Shown piece by piece: positions 45,801-48,101 of a stretch of DNA of 64,000 bases. Position 1 is the first letter of the stretch; each line of letters begins with the position of its first letter. The position numbers and the translations under genes are program-made. Below the pieces are notes generated by a model, which saw nothing but the letters and a program-made list of their open reading frames with translations, made no database searches and was not told where the DNA came from. The stretch comes from Symsagittifera roscoffensis (taxonomy: Eukaryota; Xenacoelomorpha; Acoela; Convolutidae): contig NC_087069.1 in assembly GCF_963678635.1 (NCBI RefSeq), positions 10,251,206-10,315,205 of the forward strand, written 5' to 3'.

Positions 45801-47970
45801 TTTCCGAGACTTTTATTCAGTAATCTAAACTCACAAAGAGTCCGTCGTACTAGGTTTTCCGGGGATTACGTCAAAAAAATCTCGGGTCCGTGGAGCAGCC
45901 ATGGTATTTTAATTCCTATTATTATATCTATTTTCCATCTATCCATCATATGCAAATATATACATATATACATATATATACATATATATATATATACATA
46001 TATATATATACATATATATACATATATATATACATATATACATATATCTTTTAGGAACAACTCAATTTAATTCTGGCGAAAGATAAATTTGATGAGTTCT
46101 TCGTTGCTTAGAATGAACAGATCTCTAATTCGGTGAGCCACGCTTTGAATATTTGCCTGTGAAAAATTAGTGAATTCATTGGGCATTAAAAAGTTCTGTT
46201 TAAGTAAATTGTAAAGTTTCGTTCCCCTGTAACTTATCGACATTCTCTGCATTTTGGTTTTTAAATTAGGAATTTTCATCAACTCTGAATTAGCCCTCCT
46301 AGAAAGAAAGAGAGAGCGAGCTCCTTCAAACTATTATCTAGCCTCATTTCAGGCGTCTAGGACGTTTTAAATTGTTTTAAGTAGCTATTTTTGAGTTAGA
46401 TTTAGAAGTTACTTTTTACCAAATTAACCCGCCCAAACTTATATTTAACCTATTTTTTTCAATTTGAGTATCTATGTACCACTCGTGTTCTATTAGATTC
46501 GTCGTCATGTTTTTCGTGTCGCTAGGTAACTGGTAGCAATTGCTAAGACATAAAACTTGATTTCTAGAGGTGGTTTGAATTCCATTTTTTCCAAGCTTTT
46601 TGACTCATGGCTTATTTGCTTGGACTTTTGAAGCTCCCATTTGCCGTTTTTTTCTTTGATTGCGGCTAATGGTTTTTGTTTTTCAAAGCTCATTTTTATT
46701 CCTCAATTTTTTGAAGTTGAAAAGTTTTTTTTGTTTGCTTGCTTTCATTGACACTTCCAACTGTCTGTTGGCTGTGTTTATTTAAAACTCAGTGTTTTGA
46801 CTGCAAGTAGTATGCTGTTAGTCGTGGTACCTGATTTTGCGTAGAAACAAAAAAACTAAAACACTCGAAAACAAAGTTCGTCCTCATTTTTCAAATGGTC
46901 GGAACAAAAACTCCGTTCATTGACACTTAACCAAAATGAGTTTTTGAAGTCGTATCAGAATCAAAATAATCGCAAAAAAACTGATTATTTTGATCCTGAT
47001 ACGATTTCAAAAACTCATTTTGGTTAAATGTCAATGAACGGAGTTTTCGTTCTGACCATTTGAAAAATGAGGACGACCTTTGTTTTCGTGTGTTTTAGTT
47101 TTTTGTGCTCTACGCAAAATCAGGTACCACGACTAACGACATGAAATCAGGTAGATTCCAACGATATTAAAGAATTTAGAACAAATTTTCTGTCGAGAAA
47201 ACCCGTTTTTTTTTTAAATTTTTGGTCTAATTTCAAGCTAATAAAAGCTTATTTATGCTTAATTTAAGCCGTGAAAAATTTGTTTTGCTCGAGTAAATTA
47301 AGTTTTAGGAGTTTTTAGTAACATTTTGGGAATCAAAAACTTCTGCAACATTTTTTATGATTTTTTTTTTTCGTTTTTGTAGTCCTTTTTCTAAAAAACA
47401 GTTTTCCAATTGGCCTAGTTTACTATGACTGTAGAATGCGCTTAAGGTCTGTTTTTTCGCTCAGATCTTTTTATCACACCACGCAGAAAAAAAACGACAC
47501 TAATTTGAAAAAACTTTTTTTTTGTATTTTTTCAAGACTATGGTGGGGGAACATTCTGTGCTCTTTGCACAGCAACCGGCTATCTTTGTATTGCTTTTAG
47601 TTCAATTCAAAAGGAGTTGCTAAAAGGAAGGCAAAGGTCGCTCTCGAGTATTAAACAACATCTAATAAAAGTTCAACTGACGCGAAAAAAGTGCAAAGTA
47701 AAAAGCCCAGCGGAATATAAAGGTATTCTTGAGTGCACTTATCCAACTTTCTACTGACCATGTTTTAAATTATAATAATTTCTATTTCGTGATCACTAGA
47801 AGTGTTTAGTATCTTCCGATGGGCGCATCCGATGTTGGAATCTGAGCAACGGAAGTCTCAAACAGAAGTGGCCCCCATCCGAAGATCAGGACAAAGTCCA
47901 TGTCAAGCAGCAGCCACAGCAGAGCACCTGCAAACCATTCACATGTCTAGCCTTCTTCGAACCCTCCTAG
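3713..47970 (+). CDS. MLST8: mLST8 / Lst8, WD40 subunit of TORC1 and TORC2 (9 exons)
   Basis: Beta-propeller that binds the TOR kinase domain and stabilises both TOR complexes in the cytoplasm and on lysosomes. Nine exons sum to 1266 nt, exactly 421 codons plus TAG; all junction phases agree. Seven WD repeats are visible as [64 protein letters not shown] and [11 protein letters not shown]. Strong family matches include [15 protein letters not shown] and [12 protein letters not shown]. The protein is about 95 residues longer than human (326). The extra length is an N-terminal 25-30 residue extension, a Gly-rich loop after blade 2 and a Ser/Thr-rich insert between blades 5 and 6. The intron after exon 7 is about 30.9 kb and hosts a retroelement and a nested gene. 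Confidence 0.93.
3948..4095 (+). repeat. Decayed copy of the 7027-7243 MITE
   Basis: It begins CGGCTCTTT like the intact MITE and shares the internal TAATGCAATGAAATT and CACGCATTTAGC segments; the right end is missing. Confidence 0.6.
5803..6290 (+). repeat. Dispersed repeat, same as MULE-type inverted terminus
   Basis: Shares long stretches with 59065-59440 (same orientation) and 57190-57600 (reverse): TTATGGAGCAGTAAT, CTCCGCTTACGCGTTAATAG, CTTTCGTATCGAAAGTCGGA. It is probably a solo terminal repeat or a derived non-autonomous copy. Confidence 0.65.
6300..6640 (+). repeat. Diverged second copy of the same repeat
   Basis: It parallels 5960-6290 module by module (AATTTGGAATGATT, GCACAAATA/GCATAAATA, end AAAGTCGGAACAATTA) with many changes, so it is an older tandem neighbour. 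Confidence 0.5.
6656..6707 (+). CDS. MLST8: mLST8 exon 2
   Basis: 52-nt exon after TTTGTTTCAG, encoding [18 protein letters not shown]. This matches the strand between blades 1 and 2 of Lst8. It ends phase 1 before GTATGA. A divergent repeat copy (6300-6640) runs right up to its acceptor tract. Confidence 0.9.
6905..6970 (+). CDS. MLST8: mLST8 exon 3
   Basis: 66-nt exon after GTTTTAG, completing blade 2 as [10 protein letters not shown] and continuing into a Gly/Ala/Pro loop that is not in vertebrate Lst8. It ends phase 1 before GTACTG. Confidence 0.88.
7027..7243 (+). mobile_element. 217-bp MITE with 21-bp terminal inverted repeats
   Basis: Its left end CGGCTCTTTTCCAGTTCCCC is mirrored exactly by its right end, and AAAAGA flanks both sides (7021-7026, 7244-7249) as a candidate target duplication. 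There is no ORF inside, so it is non-autonomous. Related fragments lie at 3948-4095 and about 15098-15120. Confidence 0.75.
8513..8935 (+). repeat. Three tandem-like copies of a 110-170 bp module
   Basis: Units at about 8513-8625, 8650-8755 and 8821-8935 share GGCCTA, ATTATATTGGCTTAG, CCTCATATTGCGTCGTT and a TG-rich tail with GTGAGGG. The same unit occurs twice at 44115-44395. Confidence 0.7.
9500..10045 (+). repeat. Foldback-related dispersed repeat (full-length form)
   Basis: Over about 550 bp it matches the reverse complement of 46817-47560. Landmarks are the TGTGATAAAAAGATC segment, TTTTCACGGCTTAAAT, GGTACCTGATTTTGCGT and the terminal CAAATGGTCGGAACAA. Confidence 0.7.
10197..10335 (+). 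CDS. MLST8: mLST8 exon 4
   Basis: It follows TGCGTTAG and encodes the blade 3 region, [17 protein letters not shown], matching the family's WMYTGGEDCTARIWD. It ends phase 2 before GTAAGT. Confidence 0.92.
10728..10865 (+). CDS. MLST8: mLST8 exon 5
   Basis: It follows GGTTTCTAG and encodes the blade 4 region with [19 protein letters not shown], nearly identical to the conserved family segment. It ends phase 2 before GTTAGT. Confidence 0.93.
10866..13118 (+). other. mLST8 intron 5
   Basis: AT-rich, with no convincing coding region. It contains a tandem duplication at 12380-12557. Short open frames here lack family resemblance or splice context. Confidence 0.5.
12380..12557 (+). repeat. Two tandem ~88-bp units
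   Basis: Each unit runs from ACGAAGGACGCTT through AGCTCATA, CAATAGTTAAA, TAAGGCATTATA to TATAAAACTCAC. An extra GAAGGACGCTTCAAAC precedes the first unit at about 12362. Confidence 0.75.
13119..13312 (+). CDS. MLST8: mLST8 exon 6
   Basis: Start chosen at 13119 because only the AG at 13117-13118 keeps frame with exon 5; there is little pyrimidine tract before it. It encodes blade 5 ([10 protein letters not shown]), then a Ser/Thr/Asp-rich insert, and ends phase 1 before GTAAGA. Confidence 0.85.
13721..13883 (+). CDS. MLST8: mLST8 exon 7
   Basis: It follows TTATAAAG and begins with a Ser/Thr/Gly-rich insert ([14 protein letters not shown]), then returns to the family with [18 protein letters not shown]. 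It ends phase 2 before GTAAGT. The next exon lies 30.9 kb away. Confidence 0.9.
14495..14913 (+). mobile_element. hAT-type MITE, 419 bp, perfect 8-bp TSD
   Basis: The ends are inverted (CAGGGTTGCAT...ATGCAACCCTG) and flanked on both sides by CTGACTAG (14487-14494 and 14914-14921). An 8-bp duplication and CAGGG termini are typical of hAT elements. The interior has no ORF; subterminal ATTTAAATC-rich stretches recur near both ends. Confidence 0.85.
16042..16045 (+). repeat. Target-site duplication, left (GTAC)
   Basis: GTAC directly precedes the left LTR and is repeated right after the right LTR at 34933-34936. Four bp is usual for this integrase family. Confidence 0.8.
16046..16493 (+). repeat. 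5' LTR (448 bp)
   Basis: It begins TGGAACC and ends CTCA. A perfect 12-bp stem hairpin (GTGCTGAAATTA, loop CTTG) lies at 16161-16188. AATAAA is at 16250-16255 and a TATA-like TATAAGAG at 16319-16326. Positions 16354-16440 contain about three 27-bp tandem units (TTAGACTAAGGTGTACCCTA core) that the 3' LTR lacks. The first 308 and last 53 bp look identical to the 3' LTR. Confidence 0.93.
16496..16510 (+). promoter_or_regulatory. Primer binding site candidate
   Basis: TGGTGCGACCATAAG starts 2 bases after the LTR end. The leading TGG complements a tRNA 3' CCA. I could not assign the tRNA from memory. Confidence 0.6.
16511..17746 (+). other. Retroelement 5' leader with repeated motifs
   Basis: Untranslated leader of about 1.2 kb. 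Two copies of ATCATCAAGG...CATCCTTGGATC (about 17143-17172, 17206-17232) can each form a small hairpin. Three diverged copies of a TCGATTCACTATCCAACCCT-like block occur at about 17290, 17515 and 17615. Such leaders usually hold packaging or ribosome-entry structure; that role here is inference. Confidence 0.5.
16586..16819 (+). CDS. Possible small basic leader ORF (77 aa)
   Basis: ATG-initiated, Arg-rich (for example [15 protein letters not shown]), ending TAA. Its codons use A-ending triplets like the element's other ORFs. No family recognised; it could equally be a chance frame in the leader. Confidence 0.25.
   Translation: MLHDDNLIEMSLRLNRSKPIFRTIRELPGIARRPRTRDDIRQSRNLPYSYMIVRQKPTQTFVFRILLAMNLDFHLQT
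17747..18214 (+). CDS. Retroelement ORF1, basic 155-aa protein
   Basis: Intact frame with a central Lys/Arg-rich segment at about residues 41-63 ([15 protein letters not shown]...TRKRF). An acidic/leucine stretch [13 protein letters not shown] follows, and a second basic patch [14 protein letters not shown]. The arrangement of basic motif plus leucine-rich segment recalls retroviral RNA-export regulators, but that is only a resemblance. Its last 26 nt overlap the next ORF in another frame. No family match recalled. Confidence 0.6.
   Translation: MSFKNLGNKQTIVLQNCEIDNKKYDLVITPHTQTVGYIRTKRQTLKRKIITKQRQITRKRFSKNRNAFSESETSSLDELYKLKESIDKNCPIHDQLYFSDSETTSNSSKRGKRRIKKQYKHKPVHLYNWNQPIRHIDSYILTVIKRKNELNTHPR
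18189..19397 (+). CDS. Retroelement ORF2, 402 aa, in frame with Gag-Pol
   Basis: Intact from ATG 18189, with an acidic start (EESPDDDD), a probably alpha-helical middle (residues ~55-240) and a Thr/Gln/Asn-rich C-terminal third. It overlaps ORF1 by 26 nt. It ends at TAA 19395-19397, and the same frame stays open beyond that stop straight through 19482 into Gag-Pol. It could be a separate protein or the N-terminal part of an extended Gag interrupted by one stop. No homologue recognised. Confidence 0.65.
   Translation: MSSTHTPGEESPDDDDIFPFIVDATTDRGQHIFCKNLLLNLFEPGISPCKTEFPDVKIKRQIIDHYLKDICNLTQQYGIYSIEFSSPNQNHSKYVIQTDDLDLEFSKVFSEYIKSIQYHNSQRANSIFTNEVFAIIYSYISILENEIPISNVSPTETSKHIRVRHEITLLSSFLNIIKENFTKDDVSQHTKHDLQKILAWLIIDYFTHNLDLISQARKNFRPQNSNDDTAITEQSDYVWDPEWPHPAFINFPQSISSQAISTISYVRDYVRVIPLTIDATPLNYNTFLPDMQNNSLNSTVIHNENLNGTRNLTQQDIQTPSHFINEEIVHTTTTQQSISPIRPNLTTPRNTNTSQTQVTLQSTVKPSVAPKYSHMDYQTYRPMTIPSKTRKTFTRNNFAEHN
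19482..26264 (+). CDS. gag-pol: Gag-Pol polyprotein, Ty3/gypsy type (2260 aa)
   Basis: Single frame without a gag/pol shift. Gag: Gln/Asn-rich N-terminus, capsid-like region about residues 165-300, CCHC knuckle C407-C420 ([14 protein letters not shown]), then an Asn/Arg/Ser-rich stretch to about 650. Protease about 780-890, but the catalytic DTG position reads G794-L795-G796. RT about 1134-1330 with YLDD at 1302-1305; RNase H with D1451, E1494, D1521. Integrase: zinc-binding H1814, H1821, C1851, C1854; catalytic D1886, D1946, E1982 with exact D-35-E spacing; GPY module at 2159-2161. A typical polymerase tail ([14 protein letters not shown]) occurs just downstream in another frame, so the C-terminus may be frameshifted. 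Confidence 0.93.
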   Translation: MAQTNSVNFQTNLHPSQDRSENYPFFQQNKNKKQTSYQMDDFLQPDIFAPYNQEYRGQGVQKPHTNHRIFSPQPIDTQNQQPIQQQNPINTQYFQPVQQQNPMITHSYQPTQMQNEIPLPYYLQQHEITRNQLSNFSQMPNAAESLQMTMNPYLMGGSSITSNKPLMVFTGTDPEYSVEDYLNAVTANLILNIGPEPINTPLHQNWIHRRTALIQTTLDGAAQKWFSVLPLEIKSNWKRFTQEFSKMFDSERNKQQQRVLCNEIRRLPNETIKQLAVRIETLVRKAYSLNTHDYKNTKMTEILMMTLTPQLRKIAIKKRASHPSSIREPDLDFRKLIDKLEQAEITMKLEETENLKLQYVNRIETNTTSINNIQESDTDLVEKITEILNIYEKHPNFKGKPSFKKWCNYCRRYGHSISECRQKQQDNQNKPQKYKEPNKSFYQYMKKDQNLPNKNVYSNNSSGKPLPSNTNYTRNQSPHNSSYRGRSPERRNTQNSSQNHYNRPNSRNNYSRSNSNTTRFVSRSNSQSRNNYYPNNQSRNSSYNRNRNYSNNRNRSYSNNRNQNYPNNRSRNNSYNRSNYNRPNNNYQNRSRNNSQNRHSSYNNRYRNYSQSPHRNNNHYNNSNNRHRSSAPKHQRNINQVQSNPETTSDPPGIDDTGNNELQLNQINCESSESESDTENTISINMIAVENDYEPIIYEQPFSSHIYENQLELLHNYYIEPIHSTQTTQETNEINTTNKSNENDKTKCLNTNHIYQNIQKEQPKEKIWTIPFLLESPRSKEFQPPDLEIDFLIGLGAESNIINIPTWNEIKTLHPKLTPLETSSKLATAQGSTLVNYGKIQLFLLPTRTMEQNKILTKPFKQIFHITNIKHNIIGIPFISKYIPTINILNSKILIKDKYTKTKDTSLTFFQRLNKQPPFFSKFYPIYNQQRKHLKPLSGNIYNFSIKQVHQYDKKQNKQQLYMSDFEFKPIHKFFKITISSIKYLKNSNSDIISLHVYNNTPYQVTLPLGLLGYCETNATISPIHEKEYRVNNILQLLDICQSTILNEELSINNIISNEKSNTDYFTKTPYFKPTFNISNYAENQQKFLTMFNFQHSQITQDEFEKLAKQLIKYSSVYATSKFDVGKISSSLHLPLKPDAVFKKQRASKVPIHLHDKVNRLLDIFEQYNIISPVNKEEQPKGNTFINPVIILAKGESLKIVLDARYLNSLIDESKCNWPIEPIQVILTKINGKYFATADMNSAYNQMPLDEQSRRLTQFVIGNQHYEFNRLFYGISIGPAAFSAFMSKIFRPLILKKNAITYLDDVFMQSQTKEEMFNVLEQYHQILQNENLKAAPDKSHFFLTRVKFLGHNIERKTITPLKSRIDAIQKLQPPTNKKKIQEFLGMLNFLSKYVYKMQLYLRPFYNILRQQNNFEWNTEHQARFEEIKKVLTEQISNTIPDPNQPFYAMCDASNFGIGAALLQSHNGTNKMNLISANSRLFTQAELRLSTLMRECTAIIYTLTEYEFLILGSKHPTVLFTDHKPIIFLFTQKSNPNHRVYRFQLILMKFPNLHIVWTAGKNLALPDTLSRNTPPELLTRKTTVEIPKNIKFYLAENETSPRLECKYAVKTDVEQSQINNLQHFPLYLDCQNNHYEVDLLGTSTFKPIPYSQWIKNNTQQKRVKQHSHKKDLFPLIEKENLTDKINLSGPQTNDSKYTINQVFDLHDPLDTIPLSKLEIANIFLPPTDKITINTLKQYQNLDPVIRQLKSWHKYKTKPVKADTTILGNKTLLRYFRKFNNTTINENTDLLQYQLNESTVPCLPLSMILIAFNISHTQNIKGHSGSEKTYSNFIQNFYFPNAPIWIKVLCNDCIVCQLNKPYPNQKQIAQKQDFKGQSLYLNHRISLDTKGPISPSSEGNSYIMVIVDAFTHYVALNPVPHCNAYYAYTTLYEHWIAKFGLPEILVTDNGTEFINNEIITLCHLYNIKHKPRTSHAPWTNGLVEGMNRSLQEYLRCIINGNDTRYTEWSADVKLFPLAYNSQITTTLGMSPYEMVFNQKPRKPIMFTANSHKNAQGYCQPNKDSICYNLPLHTHGEDHFHHPQILKLASGTHTEWILNRDKKHNEIYQKVTKKLLQRQNINEQINSRFTPASDLKIGTFVLIPNFNTQKGISKKLQPLRKGPYQIIAKPTDVTYKITDSDKKEIVQHRNNLLPYYPKEYALRELTQLYSFTGLKVIQNDPHTENTTKEQKDFHLKNQITKSTTTKKQYKKSRSKYISKRKKI
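26269..26418 (+). pseudogene. Displaced Pol C-terminal tail (49 codons)
   Basis: Starts at an ATG 5 bases after the Pol stop, in a different frame. The [14 protein letters not shown] segment resembles the Arg-rich tail that normally ends gypsy Pol proteins. The likeliest reading is a frame change near 26.2 kb in this copy; a separate short protein is possible. Confidence 0.45.
26419..27010 (+). other. Non-coding spacer before the 3' gene module
   Basis: 590 bp rich in stops. Contains a direct repeat AATTAGCCTAAAGTAAAA at about 26768 and 26799. It might hold a subgenomic splice acceptor or promoter for the 3' genes, which the sequence does not prove. Confidence 0.4.
27011..27241 (+). CDS. Retroelement small membrane protein (76 aa)
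   Basis: Intact ORF, with a long hydrophobic segment at about residues 22-56 (ending [20 protein letters not shown]). Its TGA overlaps the next ATG as ATGA at 27238-27241, a compact viral-style junction. No family recognised; a viroporin-like or envelope-accessory role would be a guess. Confidence 0.5.
   Translation: MLFSQSVTIIITNLKQFFTILKTFTIFLFDIFESFVIILIIFCNIFLIFYSLFELYLQLSKAIDYIHRYDSQNLSK
27238..28568 (+). pseudogene. Retroelement membrane/Ser-Pro-rich ORF, interrupted
   Basis: It opens with a 62-codon segment holding two hydrophobic stretches ([34 protein letters not shown]), then an in-frame TAA at 27424-27426. The same frame then continues open as a Ser/Pro/Thr/Gln-rich region to TAG at 28249. 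A second open frame (third frame) takes over at about 28.22-28.25 kb and ends at TAA 28566-28568, overlapping the next ATG by 13 nt. So one stop and one frame change separate three pieces of what looks like one ~440-codon gene. Function unknown. Confidence 0.5.
28556..31125 (+). pseudogene. env-like: Envelope-like glycoprotein ORF, interrupted twice
   Basis: The first part (28556-29809, 417 codons) starts with a signal-peptide-like stretch (residues 1-18) and has regularly spaced cysteines, including THYDC, VSQCE and KVHCSQ. The reading frame changes around 29.76-29.81 kb; the next part (from 29806) has CELERTQ, AGYLLSG and WFYTC, and is cut by TAA at 30079-30081. After it the same frame is open to 31125, with hydrophobic segments at about 30600-30690 and 30745-30800 as likely membrane anchors and a tail of about 100 residues. 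The Cys layout recalls glycoproteins of chuvirus-like origin carried by some invertebrate LTR elements; this is from memory and unverified. As it stands, the frame cannot make a full-length protein. Confidence 0.55.
31122..32927 (+). pseudogene. Retroelement 3' accessory ORF, split by one in-frame TAA
   Basis: Its ATG overlaps the upstream TGA as ATGA at 31122-31125. The first 313 codons are Ser/Pro/Thr/Asn-rich with low complexity. TAA at 32061-32063 interrupts, after which the same frame stays open for 287 codons to TAA at 32925-32927. The second part looks globular (for example [30 protein letters not shown]). No family recognised. Total frame is 601 codons plus stop. Confidence 0.5.
32928..33993 (+). 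other. Retroelement 3' region with splice-site-like pair
   Basis: A near-consensus donor CAG|GTAAGTAT follows the last ORF at 32931, and a TTTTAG acceptor lies at 33012-33017, bounding 87 bp with branch-like TTAACTAAT. No credible coding region follows on +. A pair of GGCCTAACCCACC motifs lies at about 33785 and 33830. Confidence 0.4.
33994..34470 (-). CDS. Antisense ORF near the 3' LTR (158 aa)
   Basis: ATG at 34470 on the minus strand; hydrophobic N-terminus ([14 protein letters not shown]) that could be a signal anchor, then [19 protein letters not shown] and a Cys-rich C-terminal half. Base composition here is more balanced than in the rest of the element. No family recognised. It could be a captured host fragment, an antisense retroviral gene, or a chance frame. 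Confidence 0.3.
   Translation of the reverse strand: MDDGRWYLANILFLLGFLIREVPDSIVVSSQDNDWVFATNSNLISKWLAMTGFSVSCRELLLSLTLSGNGVEIVCGGDAWLLGSVRILEHRGGHCSSSMKSFSAKSSRTLNPLSCDCGRHIDCGWPFFFECSGVILSLDVRLWCCMLIYILQDIIYIL
34516..34522 (+). promoter_or_regulatory. Weak polypurine-tract candidate
   Basis: GGATGGG lies directly before the 3' LTR. It is short and interrupted by one T compared with usual tracts, so support is positional only. Confidence 0.3.
34523..34932 (+). repeat. 3' LTR (410 bp)
   Basis: Identical by eye to the 5' LTR over its first 308 bp and last 53 bp. Positions 34831-34879 hold a 49-bp block (GTTGCACGAATC...GAGCAGAC) that is unrelated to the 87-bp tandem block in the 5' LTR. Confidence 0.93.
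34933..36306 (+). other. Intron sequence between the retroelement and the nested gene
   Basis: AT-rich with degenerate dispersed modules also seen near 38.4-38.9 and 46.7 kb (CTCTTTTCCAACTG...GTTGGCTATGTTT). A minus-strand AATAAA at about 36105-36110 could serve the light-chain gene. No ORF of interest. Confidence 0.45.
36307..36493 (-). CDS. Myosin light chain exon 3
   Basis: 187 nt after an ATTTCAG acceptor, [19 protein letters not shown] through the last EF-hand remnant ([11 protein letters not shown]), ending in TGA (plus-strand 36307-36309). Confidence 0.9.
36307..41509 (-). CDS. Myosin essential light chain, nested in an mLST8 intron (3 exons)
   Basis: EF-hand protein that wraps the first IQ motif of myosin heavy chains and stabilises the lever arm. 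Exons 41426-41509, 37403-37593 and 36307-36493 sum to 462 nt, 153 aa plus TGA, the usual length of essential light chains. First EF-hand FDTKGDGKI; then GANPTNKE and [13 protein letters not shown], matching the family's GQNPTNAE and FLPMLQAV; third FDREGNGQI; end [11 protein letters not shown]. Calmodulin is excluded by spacing and by degenerate middle loops. Smooth/non-muscle versus striated type cannot be told. It is transcribed opposite to mLST8 and lies wholly inside that gene's 30.9-kb intron, 1.4 kb from the retroelement. Confidence 0.88.
36650..36955 (+). repeat. Dispersed repeat C, in the light-chain intron
   Basis: It shares GGGTGGGCGCGCCAAAAACG, TGCCTGCGG and ATCGACCTGAATAAAAGG landmarks with 44945-45178 and, reversed, with about 330-480. 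Confidence 0.6.
37403..37593 (-). CDS. Myosin light chain exon 2
   Basis: 191 nt after an ATTTCAG acceptor, [18 protein letters not shown] to IVSGF, ending phase 2. The donor is GT followed by a run of 11 G's (11 C's at 37390-37400 on +). Confidence 0.9.
38534..38740 (+). repeat. Composite tRNA-derived repeat, copy 1
   Basis: 5' module CGAACCTTCTTTTTTCCTAA, B-box GGTTCGAATCT (38601-38611), tail with AGAGCTGCTTTTCGTCG and GCGAAGCTTCGCCTCTGTG. The A-box is not recognisable, so the head is shortened. Confidence 0.65.
38941..39240 (+). repeat. Composite tRNA-derived repeat, copy 2
   Basis: 5' module, CTATAATCACGATCT, A-box-like GTGACCGAGTAGGAAG, B-box GGTTCGAATCAG (39136-39147) and a tail ending GTCGCCTCTGTG. 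Confidence 0.65.
40479..40850 (+). repeat. Composite tRNA-derived repeat, copy 3
   Basis: The most complete copy: 5' module CGAACCTTCTTTTTTTCTAA, CTATAATCACGATCT, A-box GTAGCTGCGTGGTTAGTGCG, B-box GGTTCGAGTCC (40712-40722), tail GTGAAGCGCAGCTTTGCCTC. Confidence 0.7.
41426..41509 (-). CDS. Myosin light chain exon 1
   Basis: 84 nt, phase 0, [19 protein letters not shown]... through the first EF loop, then donor GTACAC. An acceptor-like TAATTAG ends 12 bases before the ATG, with branch-like TTACTAAT just ahead. Confidence 0.87.
43091..43580 (+). repeat. Composite tRNA-derived repeat, copy 4
   Basis: 5' module TGAACTTTCTTTTTTTCCAA, A-box GTAGCTAAGAGGTAGGG, B-box GGTTCGAACCT (43285-43295), and a tail interrupted by a short duplicated GGC(T/G)TGCGTCACTTA piece before GTGCAACTTCGCCTCT. 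Confidence 0.6.
44115..44395 (+). repeat. Two further copies of the 8513-8935 module
   Basis: Units at about 44115-44225 and 44286-44395, with GGTTTCGG, TTATATTGGCTTAGTGGCCT and TGAGGGG. The following 200 bp, ending in a GCGAAGCTCTGCCTCT tail, also parallel 8940-9165. Confidence 0.7.
44752..44918 (+). CDS. MLST8: mLST8 exon 8
   Basis: It follows TGTTTTGTAG and encodes blade 6: [14 protein letters not shown], then [17 protein letters not shown]. It ends phase 1 before GTAATA. Codon-by-codon continuity with exon 7 (EDS-T-LLATCS) confirms that the giant intron is spliced in a working gene. Confidence 0.92.
44945..45178 (+). repeat. Dispersed repeat C
   Basis: Starts 27 bp after mLST8 exon 8. 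Landmarks AAAACGCAATTTTT, TGCCTGCGG, TTTGGTCGACCTAAAAAAAG are shared with 36650-36955. A short GAAA microsatellite follows at about 45224-45246. Confidence 0.6.
45955..46052 (+). repeat. (TATATACA)n-type microsatellite
   Basis: About 100 bp of alternating TA with CA interruptions. It abuts the 3' end of a minus-strand LINE fragment, as simple-repeat LINE tails do. Confidence 0.8.
46067..46320 (-). pseudogene. 5'-truncated LINE, reverse transcriptase C-terminus
   Basis: The minus-strand frame [15 protein letters not shown]...[15 protein letters not shown] ends in TAA at 46067. The SYRG-LYN-L pattern is the common C-terminal end of CR1/Jockey-type non-LTR polymerases (isfrGpkiWN). Upstream coding is absent, so only the 3' end was inserted. 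Confidence 0.5.
46817..47137. repeat. 321-bp near-perfect palindrome (foldback element)
   Basis: Arms GTTAGTCGTGGTACCTGATT and its complement, about 150 bp each, around a short centre (GATTATTTTGAT). Each arm contains CAAATGGTCGGAACAAAAAC and the GGTACCTGATTTTGCGTA end seen singly at 9951-10045. The repeat continues as a non-palindromic flank to about 47560. Confidence 0.85.
47138..47560 (-). repeat. Flank homologous to 9500-9950, inverted
   Basis: In reverse complement it follows the 9500-9950 order: AGAATGTTC, TCAAATTAGTGTC, GTGTGATAAAAAGATC, AAAACTGTTTTT, TTTTTCACGGCTTAAAT. With the palindrome it forms one repeat copy with a doubled terminus. Confidence 0.65.
47810..47970 (+). CDS. MLST8: mLST8 terminal exon
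   Basis: The acceptor AG at 47808-47809 is the only one that keeps frame with exon 8, giving [15 protein letters not shown], the last WD blade. The C-terminus [13 protein letters not shown] precedes TAG at 47968-47970 and corresponds to the family's AVVCLAFND end. Confidence 0.9.
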
Positions 47971-48101
47971 ACTTCATTCCATTTCCCCCCTTTTTTTCTA
48001 GTTCTAGGGCCCAGAGTCAAAGTTACTCCCTACGCTTTATGCGACTCTGGTTTTGATAATTCTCAACCAATCAGATTCAAGTATTATGATTTGACTATCA
48101 A

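Larger units (their letters stand above)
44919..47809 (+). other. mLST8 last intron
   Basis: 2.9 kb with repeat C, a LINE tail plus microsatellite, and a large palindrome. No extra exon is needed: exons 8 and 9 join in frame. Confidence 0.55.

Noticed and set aside
45955-46052. Possible CRISPR-like or satellite array
   Set aside because: It is a plain TA/CA microsatellite without spacers, in a eukaryotic intron.
46505-46693. 62-codon minus-strand frame upstream of the LINE tail
   Set aside because: No resemblance to reverse transcriptase sequence, so it is not evidence for a longer LINE fragment.
47802-48056. 84-codon frame at the end of mLST8
   Set aside because: Out-of-frame reading of the terminal exon; the in-frame reading gives the seventh WD blade.
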